Below, piece after piece: positions 1 through 6,315 of a stretch of DNA of 6,979 nucleotides. Source of the stretch: an uncultured beta proteobacterium (GTDB lineage: Bacteria; Pseudomonadota; Gammaproteobacteria; Burkholderiales; Burkholderiaceae_C); NCBI GenBank assembly GCA_903914985.1, contig CAIWRE010000092.1, positions 1 through 6,979 of the forward strand, written 5' to 3'. The notes below the pieces were generated by a model. The model was not told the origin of the DNA and ran no database searches. It saw nothing but the letters and a program-made list of their open reading frames with translations. The translations under genes and the position numbers were made by a program. Positions within the stretch are counted from its first letter, which is position 1. Each line of letters begins with the position of its first letter.

Positions 1-180
1 CGCCACAATGGGGGCCAAGGCGAAAGCCATGTAGGCCCCCATCATGTAAAAGCTGCCATGCGCAAGGTTGATCACGCCCATGATTCCGAAAATCAGGGTC
101 AGCCCAGACGCCACCAAAAACAGCAACAAGCCGTACTGAAGCGAGTTAAGGCACTGAATAAAAAAAGTGGCGAGATCCAT
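1..180 (-). CDS. LivH-family ABC importer permease, N-terminal part (runs off left edge)
   Basis: This is the first 60 codons of an inner-membrane permease of the branched-chain amino acid (HAAT/LivH) family. The protein starts MDLATFFIQCLNSLQYGLLL and continues through a hydrophobic first membrane segment into the family-typical stretch GLTLIFGIMGVINLAHG (about residues 27-43), then GSFYMMGAYMAF, the start of the second membrane segment. The start is the ATG at 180-178, preceded by a GAAGG Shine-Dalgarno-like sequence in the 19-nt gap after the solute-binding protein stop. Gene order (binding protein, then LivH-type permease) is usual for this importer class, and LivM and the ATPases LivG/LivF would be expected further left, outside the window. 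The substrate may be an amino acid or an aromatic or carboxylic acid, because the family serves both. The family call is firm; the substrate is unknown. Confidence 0.9.
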   Translation of the reverse strand, partial: MDLATFFIQCLNSLQYGLLLFLVASGLTLIFGIMGVINLAHGSFYMMGAYMAFALAPIVA

Positions 181-199
181 GAACCTTCAAACGACGTGT

Positions 200-1366
200 T
201 TACATCTTGCAGCCGCGTGCGGGATCGGTCAGGCCCTTGCTGGCAATGCCCTCGTACTTATTCTCTTTACCCACCACTTTGCGCAGGTAAAAGTCTTGTA
301 CGGGGTTGTGCGCTTTAGACAAGGTGAACACACCCCGTGGGCTGTCGATCTTGGCAGCCTCCACAGCCTTTGCAAACTCGGCTTTTTTGCTGACATCGCC
401 TTTTACGGCATTGAGGCCAATACCTAATATTTGTGCGGCGTCATAGCCTTGCACGGCATACACATCAGGTTGCAGCTTGTAGGTTTTGGCATAGGCCAAA
501 CGGAAGCTCTTGTCTTTGGCCACATTCAAGCTGTCGGCATAGTGCAATGCGGTAAAAATACCCTCGGCATCTGCGCCCTGCGCTTCCAAGTTACCGTCTG
601 TCAGAAAGCCTGAACCATAAAGTGGAATGGTTTTGTTCAAGCCTGCAGCCGCGTAATCTTTGACAAACTTCACGGCACCGCCGCCTGCAAAGAAGGTGAA
701 CACCGCGTCGGGCTTGCTGGCAGCAATGTCTGTCAACAAGGCTTGAAACTCCACATTAGGAAACGGCAGGCTCAACTCTTTGACCACCGTACCGCCACCT
801 TTTTCAAACGCTTCTTTAAAACCCTTCACCGATTCATCACCTGCCGCGTACTTCCATGTGATGGTGGCGACTTTTTTAATGCCTTTTTTGGCCATCACCT
901 CCCCCATGGCGTAGCCAGGCTGCCAGTTGGAAAACGAACTCCGGTAAATGTTGGTGGCGCACATGGGGCCAGTCACCGCATCGGCTCCTGCGTTGGGCAC
1001 GATCAGCAAGGTACCGCTGTCTTTGGCCACTTTGGCCATGGCCATGGCCACACCTGAATGCACGGAGCCAATCAACACGTCCACGTTGTCACGCTTGACC
1101 AGCTTGTTGACGTTATCAGTTGCTTTAGATGGGTCGGACTCATCGTCCACCTTGACGAACTCCACCTCGCGCCCTGCAATCTTGCCGCCCTGTTCTGCCA
1201 CATACAACTTAAAGCCGTTTTCAATGGCGTTGCCTAAAGAGGCAAAGGTCCCCGTGTAGGGCAACATAAGCCCCACCTTCAGCTTGCCATTGGTCTGGGC
1301 TATTGCAAAAGTAGGAACAAGTGCTGCAGTTGCAAGCAGCGTGACAAACGTGGTTTTGATTTTCAT
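200..1366 (-). CDS. Periplasmic solute-binding protein of a LivK/HAAT-type ABC importer
   Basis: The 388-residue protein starts with a clear Sec signal peptide (MKIKTTFVTLLATAALVPTF, cleavage likely after AIA at residue 23). The mature part shows the type-1 periplasmic-binding fold of the LivK/Peripla_BP_6 family: KVGLMLPYTGTFASLG near the N-terminus, a DDESDP segment, VLIGSVHSGVAMAMA, and the hinge-region pattern NIYRSSFSNWQPGYAMG. The length matches the family (about 370-400). A strong AAAGGAGA ribosome-binding site lies at 1371-1378 (minus strand), fixing the ATG at 1366. The permease gene follows after 19 bp, so the two form one operon transcribed leftward. The protein should capture a ligand in the periplasm and deliver it to the LivHM channel. 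The N-A-G-A plus FSNWQP pattern recalls members that bind aromatic acids rather than leucine, but this is from memory of the family and is only an inference. The divergent catabolic genes would fit either idea. Confidence 0.92.
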   Translation of the reverse strand: MKIKTTFVTLLATAALVPTFAIAQTNGKLKVGLMLPYTGTFASLGNAIENGFKLYVAEQGGKIAGREVEFVKVDDESDPSKATDNVNKLVKRDNVDVLIGSVHSGVAMAMAKVAKDSGTLLIVPNAGADAVTGPMCATNIYRSSFSNWQPGYAMGEVMAKKGIKKVATITWKYAAGDESVKGFKEAFEKGGGTVVKELSLPFPNVEFQALLTDIAASKPDAVFTFFAGGGAVKFVKDYAAAGLNKTIPLYGSGFLTDGNLEAQGADAEGIFTALHYADSLNVAKDKSFRLAYAKTYKLQPDVYAVQGYDAAQILGIGLNAVKGDVSKKAEFAKAVEAAKIDSPRGVFTLSKAHNPVQDFYLRKVVGKENKYEGIASKGLTDPARGCKM

Positions 1367-1474
1367 GAAGTCTCCTTTGATGTGCTTTGATTTTGTCCGT
1401 GGATGTTTTTAGGTTAGGCAACCACAACTGGAGTTTAAATTGGTCCCGAGGCGCCAAGGGTAAACACTAGTGGC

Positions 1475-1482
1475 GTTTGCTT
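1475..1482. promoter_or_regulatory. Short palindrome upstream of the -35 box, possible operator
   Basis: CACTAGTG is a perfect 8-bp palindrome within a wider AAAC...GTTT pair (1472-1475 and 1485-1488), 10 bp upstream of the candidate -35 box. A second imperfect inverted repeat, CCC-N2-GGCGCC-N2-GGG, lies at 1445-1460. Their place in a divergent promoter region is where LysR- or GntR-type regulators often bind, but no regulator gene is visible in the window. Short palindromes also occur by chance, so this is weak. Confidence 0.2.
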
Positions 1483-1492
1483 AAGTGTCTTA

Positions 1493-1521
1493 TTGACTGG
1501 ATATTGCCATCACCCTAGCAT
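1493..1521 (+). promoter_or_regulatory. Candidate sigma70 promoter of the receptor-LeuCD-like operon
   Basis: TTGACT (1493-1498) matches the -35 consensus at five of six positions. After a 17-bp spacer, TAGCAT (1516-1521) matches the -10 consensus at four of six, including the key first T-A and last A-T. Transcription would start near 1528, leaving a leader of about 75 nt before the receptor ATG at 1605. It is the only well-spaced hexamer pair I found reading right in the 238-bp divergent region. I did not find an equally good promoter for the leftward ABC importer genes. The call rests on pattern matching only. Confidence 0.5.
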
Positions 1522-1604
1522 TCACACATGGTCGCTTTCATGCACATGTTTAAGGGCCACCGGTCAAAAAAATGTTCGTCCTTATTGGAGAGCAGAGGGT
1601 TAGT

Positions 1605-2567
1605 ATGAATCGCCGCATAGCCCTTGCCGCCAGTGCTTGTATTGCGTTGGATTTTGTTCTGATGGGTGCGCAAGCTCAATCACCAACGCCAATACGTATT
1701 TTGGTTGGAGCACCAGCTGGCGGCTCCACCGACACTTTAGCCCGGGTACTTGCGCAGGAGCTGAGTCGGCTACTGGGTCGCAGAGTGATCGTAGAGAACA
1801 AACCAGGCGCAGGGGGAAACATTGCCGCGGAAGCGGTGGCTAAGGCAGCCCCTGATGGCAACACCCTGCTCATGAGCTTCACCAGCCATGCGATCAATGC
1901 CTCGCTCTACTCCAACCTACCGTTTGACCCTGTAAGAGACTTCACGCCTTTAACCTGCGTAGCTACTTCGCCTTCGGTCCTGGTGGCACACCCGTCACTG
2001 CCAGCTAGAGATGTACGTGAACTCATTGAGCTGGCCCGAGCCAAACCCGGCCGCCTGAACTTTGCCATTGGTGCCATTGGCTCATCTTTACATCTGGCGG
2101 GCGACGCTTTTAAGATGCAGTCGGGCGTCTACATTGTCAATATTCCCTACCGAGGAACAGCCCCCGCCGTCCAAGACGTGCTTGCCGGTCAAGTCGAGCT
2201 CATGTTTGCCGCTGTAGGCAATGCGCATACCCACATCAGGGCTGGCAAACTGCGTGCGCTGGGTGTGACCAGTGCAAAACGTCTGCCGGCATTTCCGGAA
2301 GTTCCCGCGATAAACGAGGTACTGCCTGGCTATGAGTCCAGCGCCTGGTTTGGGCTGTTTGCGCCTGGACGCATGGACGCAGCTCTTACCAGCGTTCTAT
2401 CGGATGCAACTCGCCAGGCCGTAGCCGCCCCCGAGGTGCTGCGCCGGTTCGAAACAGAAGGCTATAACCCAGTAGGCAACGCACCCGAAGAATTCGGCCG
2501 CTTCGTGCAGGCCGAGATCACGCGTTGGGGACGAGTGGTGAAATTTTCCGGGGCAAAACCCGAATGA
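1605..2567 (+). CDS. Bug/TctC-family periplasmic substrate receptor (first copy)
   Basis: This is a 320-residue extracytoplasmic binding protein of the Bug/TctC family, the receptor type of tripartite tricarboxylate transporters. Family landmarks are PAGGSTD (residues 37-43), VENKPGAGGNIA (63-74), AAPDGNTLL, the PFDPVRDFTP segment (106-115) and PYRGTAPAVQDVLAGQV (181-197). The length is normal for the family. I chose the ATG at 1605 rather than the in-frame ATG at 1572, because the shorter form begins directly with a basic signal peptide (MNRRIALAAS, likely cleavage after AQA at residue 24) and has GAGGG at 1595-1599, 5 nt upstream. The signal peptide core is interrupted by Asp16, which is unusual. 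No TctA or TctB membrane partner is visible, so it either uses a distant TctAB pair or acts as a sensor-type receptor. Its stop overlaps the LeuC-like start (ATGA at 2564-2567). It probably binds the carboxylate that the downstream enzymes process. Confidence 0.93.
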   Translation: MNRRIALAASACIALDFVLMGAQAQSPTPIRILVGAPAGGSTDTLARVLAQELSRLLGRRVIVENKPGAGGNIAAEAVAKAAPDGNTLLMSFTSHAINASLYSNLPFDPVRDFTPLTCVATSPSVLVAHPSLPARDVRELIELARAKPGRLNFAIGAIGSSLHLAGDAFKMQSGVYIVNIPYRGTAPAVQDVLAGQVELMFAAVGNAHTHIRAGKLRALGVTSAKRLPAFPEVPAINEVLPGYESSAWFGLFAPGRMDAALTSVLSDATRQAVAAPEVLRRFETEGYNPVGNAPEEFGRFVQAEITRWGRVVKFSGAKPE

Positions 2568-3832
2568 TCAAACCCCAGTCACTTGCCCAGAAAATCATTG
2601 CCCGTGCCGCTGGTCGAGACACTGTTCGCGTGGGCGAGATTGTCAATTGCCGCGTGGACCTAGCTATGTTCCACGACTCTTCCGGTCCGCGCCGTCTCAA
2701 GCCAATGCTGGAGGAACTGGGCGCGCAGATATGGGACAAGTCTCGCGTCGTGCTGGTCATGGATCACTACTTGCCCGAGCGTAACGAGGAGTCGCGCAAG
2801 ATCGTGCGTATTGCGCGGGACTGGGCAAATGAGCAGGCCCTACCCTATGTGTACGATGGTCTGGGTATATGCCACGTAGTAGTGCCTGAGCATGGCCACA
2901 TTGCCCCTGGGATGTTTTGTGTGGGGGGCGATTCGCATTCGCCAACTGGGGGCGCCTTTGGGGCCTACATGTTCGGTATCGGCAGCACCGAGATGCTGGG
3001 CGTGGTGGTAACCGGTGAAATTTGGTTGAGTGTGCCGAAAACCATCGCCATGAATTGGTCGGGGCGGCTGGCCGCGGGTGTCTGTGCCAAAGACATGATT
3101 TTGGCCATGATTGCCCGTTTTGGCATCAACGGCGCAAACTACCAGGCGGTCGAATTCACCGGCAGTGCCGTGCGGGCCTTGCCTATGCAGGAGCGCATGA
3201 CTCTGTGCAACATGAGCGCCGAACTTGGAGCACAGACTGGCCTAGTAGCGCCCGACGTCGTCACCCGCGAGTGGCTGACGCAGGCAGGTGCCGCGGTTCC
3301 GATAGACCTTGGTGCGCTGCAGTCCGACCCGGGCAGCGCCGACCAGCAACACGACTTGGACGCCAGCACGCTAAGTCCGCAGCTGGCAGCGCCACACAGC
3401 CCCGCTCGCGGCGTGACGCTGGCCGAGCACTCCAGCACGCGAATCGACGTGGCCTACATAGGCGCCTGCACCGGAGCCAAGCTGGAAGATCTGCATTTCG
3501 CCGCCGAGGTGCTGCGTGGCCGCAAGATTGCACCCAGCGTGCAGCTTATGGTGGCGCCGGCAAGCCTCAAGGACCGCGCTCATGCTGAAGCCGATGGCAC
3601 CCTGCAGGCTCTCACTGATGCCGGGGCCAGCATTTTGCCCAGTACCTGCGGTGCCTGCGCAGGCTACGGTGATAGTTTTAGAGAGAACCAGACCGTTATA
3701 TCGAGCACAGCTCGTAATTTTCGAGGACGTATGGGGCCGGCCAGCACCCAAGTATTTCTTGGCTCGCCCTACACAGTTGCAGCGTCCGCGCTGCGGGGCT
3801 ACATCACCGATCCACGAGAGGTGTTGCAATGA
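2564..3832 (+). CDS. LeuC-like aconitase-superfamily hydro-lyase, large subunit
   Basis: This 422-residue protein is the [4Fe-4S] catalytic large subunit of a heterodimeric hydro-lyase (isopropylmalate dehydratase/homoaconitase type). Visible landmarks are VMDHYLPE (65-72), VGGDSHSPTGGAFGA (120-134), FGIGSTEM, LCNMSAELGAQTGLVAPD (214-231), and the cluster ligands Cys302 (in IGACTGAK), Cys362 and Cys365 (in STCGACAG). The spacing of 60 and 3 residues equals that of LeuC. ARNFRGRMG (383-391) is the second aconitase signature. The length fits the shorter (about 420-residue) LeuC subtype rather than the about 470-residue enterobacterial enzyme. The canonical CTN after the first ligand is CTG here. 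The start is the ATG overlapping the receptor stop; an upstream TTG at 2525 would extend it by 13 residues without family support. With no leuA or leuB nearby and a receptor gene in front, a catabolic role such as hydration or dehydration of a maleate- or malate-like acid is more likely than leucine synthesis. Family certain, substrate unknown. Confidence 0.93.
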   Translation: MIKPQSLAQKIIARAAGRDTVRVGEIVNCRVDLAMFHDSSGPRRLKPMLEELGAQIWDKSRVVLVMDHYLPERNEESRKIVRIARDWANEQALPYVYDGLGICHVVVPEHGHIAPGMFCVGGDSHSPTGGAFGAYMFGIGSTEMLGVVVTGEIWLSVPKTIAMNWSGRLAAGVCAKDMILAMIARFGINGANYQAVEFTGSAVRALPMQERMTLCNMSAELGAQTGLVAPDVVTREWLTQAGAAVPIDLGALQSDPGSADQQHDLDASTLSPQLAAPHSPARGVTLAEHSSTRIDVAYIGACTGAKLEDLHFAAEVLRGRKIAPSVQLMVAPASLKDRAHAEADGTLQALTDAGASILPSTCGACAGYGDSFRENQTVISSTARNFRGRMGPASTQVFLGSPYTVAASALRGYITDPREVLQ

Positions 3833-4344
3833 TCGTTTCACACAAGATCTGGCACCTTGGGGCTGACGTGGATACCGACGCGCTTGCGCCTGGTGCATGG
3901 ATGCAATACGGCATCGATGTGGTTGCCCAACACAGCCTTGAAAACCTGCTACCGGCATTTGCCAGGGAAGTGCAACCAGGCGACGTGATCGTGGCGGGTC
4001 CCAACTTCGGCATCGGGTCTTCACGCGAACAAGCGGCGGCGGCTCTGGTGCAACTTGGTATTGCGGCAGTCATCGCTCCATCTTATGGCGGCCTTTTTTT
4101 TCGTAATGCATTCAACCTTGGGCTGTTGCTGTTGACCTGTACCCAAACGGAAAGGCTCCAAAAAGAAGAGCGTCTCGTGCTGGATGGAAGCGGCCCGGCA
4201 ATTCTTTTGCAATCCGGCGCAAGGCTTGACTGTGAGCCTGTACCGGATTTCCTGCTACAAATGGCGCGCGCCGGCGGTCTTTTGCCCAGCCTAAAGCAAC
4301 GCCTTGCCCGTGAGCGTGACGCCGCAGGGATTGCCCATGGTTAA
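3829..4344 (+). CDS. LeuD-like aconitase-superfamily hydro-lyase, small subunit
   Basis: The 171-residue protein is the swivel-domain partner of the preceding large subunit; together they make the cytosolic hydro-lyase. It shows the LeuD opening VDTDALAPG (14-22), the substrate-binding segment GPNFGIGSSREQ (57-68) and the SYGGLFFRNAFNLGLLLL stretch (85-102) that corresponds to the family's S-F-A-x-I-F-x-R-N region. The usual GSSREH is GSSREQ here (His to Gln at residue 68). The length is typical of the small-subunit subtype (about 165-200). AGAGG at 3817-3821 lies 7 nt before the ATG, which overlaps the large-subunit stop as ATGA. A run of eight T at 4094-4101 encodes Leu-Phe-Phe and is a possible slippage site, but the frame is intact on both sides. 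Pairing and function follow from family knowledge; the substrate is not determined. Confidence 0.92.
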   Translation: MIVSHKIWHLGADVDTDALAPGAWMQYGIDVVAQHSLENLLPAFAREVQPGDVIVAGPNFGIGSSREQAAAALVQLGIAAVIAPSYGGLFFRNAFNLGLLLLTCTQTERLQKEERLVLDGSGPAILLQSGARLDCEPVPDFLLQMARAGGLLPSLKQRLARERDAAGIAHG

Positions 4345-5095
4345 TGCAGCCCTTTCTCCCGAATACGGTCCGGTGGTCGCCATTACCGTACCGCAGGCAA
4401 ATACTACGGTGGAGCCAGAAATGCAGGCACTGATGAGCGTCGGCTATAGCCTTTTGGCAGCTCGTATGACCAGCCCGTTACAGGACTCGCGCGCCCGCCT
4501 TGTGGATTACTTCGATACGCTGGCTCAAACGCTGGATCGATTTGACGTGGCCCCTGTACAGGCGGCCGGTTTTGCCTGCACAGGCTCCAGCTACTTGGTT
4601 GGCCGCCAAGAAGACCAAAGACGACTCGCTGTGCTATCGGCTGGTCGGGGCTACCCTGTGTTGGGAACCGCAGACGCCATTGCGCGGGCGCTGCAGAACC
4701 TGGGCGCCCGCCGAATTGCGCTGCTCTCGCCATACCCCGCCTGGTTGTCTGCGGCTGGCCAAGATTACTGGAGGGAATGTGGATTGGAACTGCTTTCAGT
4801 TGCCAGCCTGCCGGAGGACCTCTTGGATACCCGCAATATTTACAAGTTGCGCACTGCGCAGGTACGGGAGATATTTGACCAAGTAGAGCTGCGCCGCTGT
4901 GACGCCGTTCTTCTCAGCGGCACCGGCATGCCCACATTGCGCCTCATTGCACAACTATCGCTACCGGTACCAGTACTCTCGTCAAACCTATGCCTTGCCT
5001 GGGCCCTGCAGTGTGCCGTGCATGCGCCGAAAAGTGAATCTGATGTGCTGGCCGCTTTATTAGATGTTGAAGCTCCATGGCGCGGCTGCTTATGA
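4337..5095 (+). CDS. Asp/Glu-racemase-fold enzyme, maleate isomerase/arylmalonate decarboxylase group
   Basis: The 252-residue protein has the two-domain layout of the Asp/Glu racemase superfamily. The N-terminal VPQANTTVEPEM (18-29) resembles the maleate isomerase N-T-x-x-E-P-E pattern. FACTGSSYLVG (79-89) aligns without gaps to the arylmalonate decarboxylase loop MGTSLSF, placing Cys81 where that decarboxylase has Gly74, with Thr82 matching its oxyanion Thr75. Tyr133 (in LLSPYPAW) matches decarboxylase Tyr126. In the C-domain, LLSGTGMPTL (192-201) aligns with LLSCGGLLTL, so the second catalytic cysteine (Cys188 there) is Gly195. Length is close to arylmalonate decarboxylase (240) and maleate isomerase (about 250). 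I chose ATG 4337 (overlapping the previous stop by 8 nt, with CAGGGA 6 nt upstream) over an in-frame TTG at 4304. It probably isomerises, racemises or decarboxylates a diacid that is a substrate or product of the LeuCD-like enzyme. Fold assignment is good; the reaction is open. Confidence 0.85.
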   Translation: MVNAALSPEYGPVVAITVPQANTTVEPEMQALMSVGYSLLAARMTSPLQDSRARLVDYFDTLAQTLDRFDVAPVQAAGFACTGSSYLVGRQEDQRRLAVLSAGRGYPVLGTADAIARALQNLGARRIALLSPYPAWLSAAGQDYWRECGLELLSVASLPEDLLDTRNIYKLRTAQVREIFDQVELRRCDAVLLSGTGMPTLRLIAQLSLPVPVLSSNLCLAWALQCAVHAPKSESDVLAALLDVEAPWRGCL

Positions 5096-5115
5096 GGTTG
5101 TCTACGATACTTGAT

Positions 5116-6315
5116 TCAGAAAATCTGCTCGCTTTGCCTCAACCCTTCGATCATCGAGGTGCGCAGCAGGTGCTGACGCAATTCGGCGGGGTCTGCGGCA
5201 ATCGCTTGGAGTTTGTGCAAGGCATCGCGCCTTGCGGCTGGATCACGCTCGCGCATGCGGGCCCGGTTGGCGTCAGCCTGTTTGAGGATCTGGTCAAGTG
5301 CTATCGGTCGTCGCTGGCGTTCGTACTGAGACAGCAATTCGGCCGACTCACCCCTCATCACGCGTACCAAACGAGCTGCCAGGTTCAGAGCATCGTGAAC
5401 GCCGCCATTCATTCCCATGCCGCCAGCCGGGCTGTTGAGATGCGCGGCGTCTCCAGCCAGCCAGATGCGCCCCGCACCGTAGGAGGAGGCAATGCGTTGG
5501 TGTACTCGGTAAGGGCGCACTTCCAACACGGGATAGGCCTGGGAGCTGGGCACGATGGCCTGCAAAGCCGCCTCTATGGCTTCAGGTGTGAGCGAGTCTT
5601 CAATTGGCCGGTTTTCGTCGGGGTAGATCGAAACACGCCATCGCCCAGGCACCTTGAGCAGGCTGAAGTTGCCCGCTCCCACCTGCCAGCAGTAGGTCAC
5701 GTTAGACAGTCCGGTCAGGTGATCTTCAAAAGCAAAAGTGGTGGTGGCAAGGATTGTGGTTTCAGGGTATGTCTTGCCTTCGAAGGCCACGCCCAGAGCC
5801 TTGCGTACCAAGCTTCGCGCGCCATCCGCGCCGATCAGCCAGCTGCCGCGCAGCGTTTCGCTGCCGTCGCAATGCGTCAGTTCCAGCCGTACACCGTCGG
5901 CATCCTGTGCGGCATCGGACACAGCAGTGCCAAAACGCACCTTAGCATGCGGGTAGTCGGCCAGCTTGGCCAGCAGCGCACGAGACAGCTTGTATTGTTC
6001 GCATTGCAGACGATAGGGATGAGCTGTCACATCGGACAGCACAGACAGATTAAAGCGAGCGCATTCACCCAATGGGTGCAAGCGAACCTGCCACTCCGGG
6101 CAGACAAGCCCCTGCTCCAGCAGGATCTGGGTGATGCCAAAGGCGTCCAACATATCCAATGTGGGAGGATGGAAGGTCGAGGCTCTCAAGTCGTCTTCAA
6201 TCCCGCTGGCGGCTTCAATCACCTGCACCGGCACACCAGCATCGGCCAGAGCGAGGGCGGCCGTAAGACCAACAGGGCCTGCACCGGCAACAAGCACTTG
6301 AGGAGAATATGTCAT
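5116..6315 (-). CDS. FAD-dependent monooxygenase (aromatic hydroxylase, FAD_binding_3 type)
   Basis: The 399-residue protein is a single-component flavoprotein hydroxylase, expected to use NAD(P)H and O2 to hydroxylate an aromatic or related ring in the cytoplasm. The dinucleotide-binding GAGPVG is at residues 11-16, with Glu34 ending the second strand. The DG motif GADGARS is at 162-168. The GD motif GDAAH is at 288-292, followed by the flavin-contacting PAGGMGMNGG (296-305). RASTFHPPTLDML (44-56) and YRLQCEQYKL (101-110) are typical of the PheA/TfdB/MhpA-like branch. It is shorter than those phenol hydroxylases (about 540-620), lacking their C-terminal thioredoxin-like domain, and is closer in size to 4-hydroxybenzoate or 3-hydroxybenzoate hydroxylases. 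The ATG at 6315 is the only standard start before an in-frame upstream stop, yet it has no Shine-Dalgarno sequence. It is convergent with the four-gene plus-strand unit and divergent from the second receptor. The ring substrate cannot be assigned. Confidence 0.9.
   Translation of the reverse strand: MTYSPQVLVAGAGPVGLTAALALADAGVPVQVIEAASGIEDDLRASTFHPPTLDMLDAFGITQILLEQGLVCPEWQVRLHPLGECARFNLSVLSDVTAHPYRLQCEQYKLSRALLAKLADYPHAKVRFGTAVSDAAQDADGVRLELTHCDGSETLRGSWLIGADGARSLVRKALGVAFEGKTYPETTILATTTFAFEDHLTGLSNVTYCWQVGAGNFSLLKVPGRWRVSIYPDENRPIEDSLTPEAIEAALQAIVPSSQAYPVLEVRPYRVHQRIASSYGAGRIWLAGDAAHLNSPAGGMGMNGGVHDALNLAARLVRVMRGESAELLSQYERQRRPIALDQILKQADANRARMRERDPAARRDALHKLQAIAADPAELRQHLLRTSMIEGLRQSEQIF
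6301..6305 (+). promoter_or_regulatory. Shine-Dalgarno sequence of the second Bug/TctC receptor
   Basis: AGGAG ends 8 nt before the ATG at 6314 and decides that start. An ATG at 6309 is out of frame. The site lies inside the antisense N-terminal codons of the monooxygenase, so one stretch serves both strands. Confidence 0.75.

Noticed and set aside
1021..1052. Short repeated GGCCA(T/C) units inside the solute-binding protein gene
   Set aside because: They encode the alternating Ala/Met/Val-Ala-Lys helix of the protein and are explained by coding; too short to be a functional repeat array.
1221..1457. A 78-codon open frame on the minus strand covering the importer promoter region
   Set aside because: It overlaps the start of the solute-binding protein gene in another frame and shows no domain or ribosome-binding site.
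1572..1604. In-frame upstream ATG extending the first receptor by 11 residues
   Set aside because: It would bury the signal peptide behind a hydrophilic stretch, and no ribosome-binding site precedes it, whereas GAGGG sits 5 nt before the ATG at 1605.
3371..4024. A 217-codon open frame on the minus strand across the large/small subunit junction
   Set aside because: The translation is Arg- and Cys-rich without domains and spans two well-supported genes on the other strand.
4304..4336. TTG start giving the racemase-fold protein 11 extra residues
   Set aside because: The extra residues have no family match and increase the overlap with the previous gene; ATG 4337 has CAGGGA at a proper distance.
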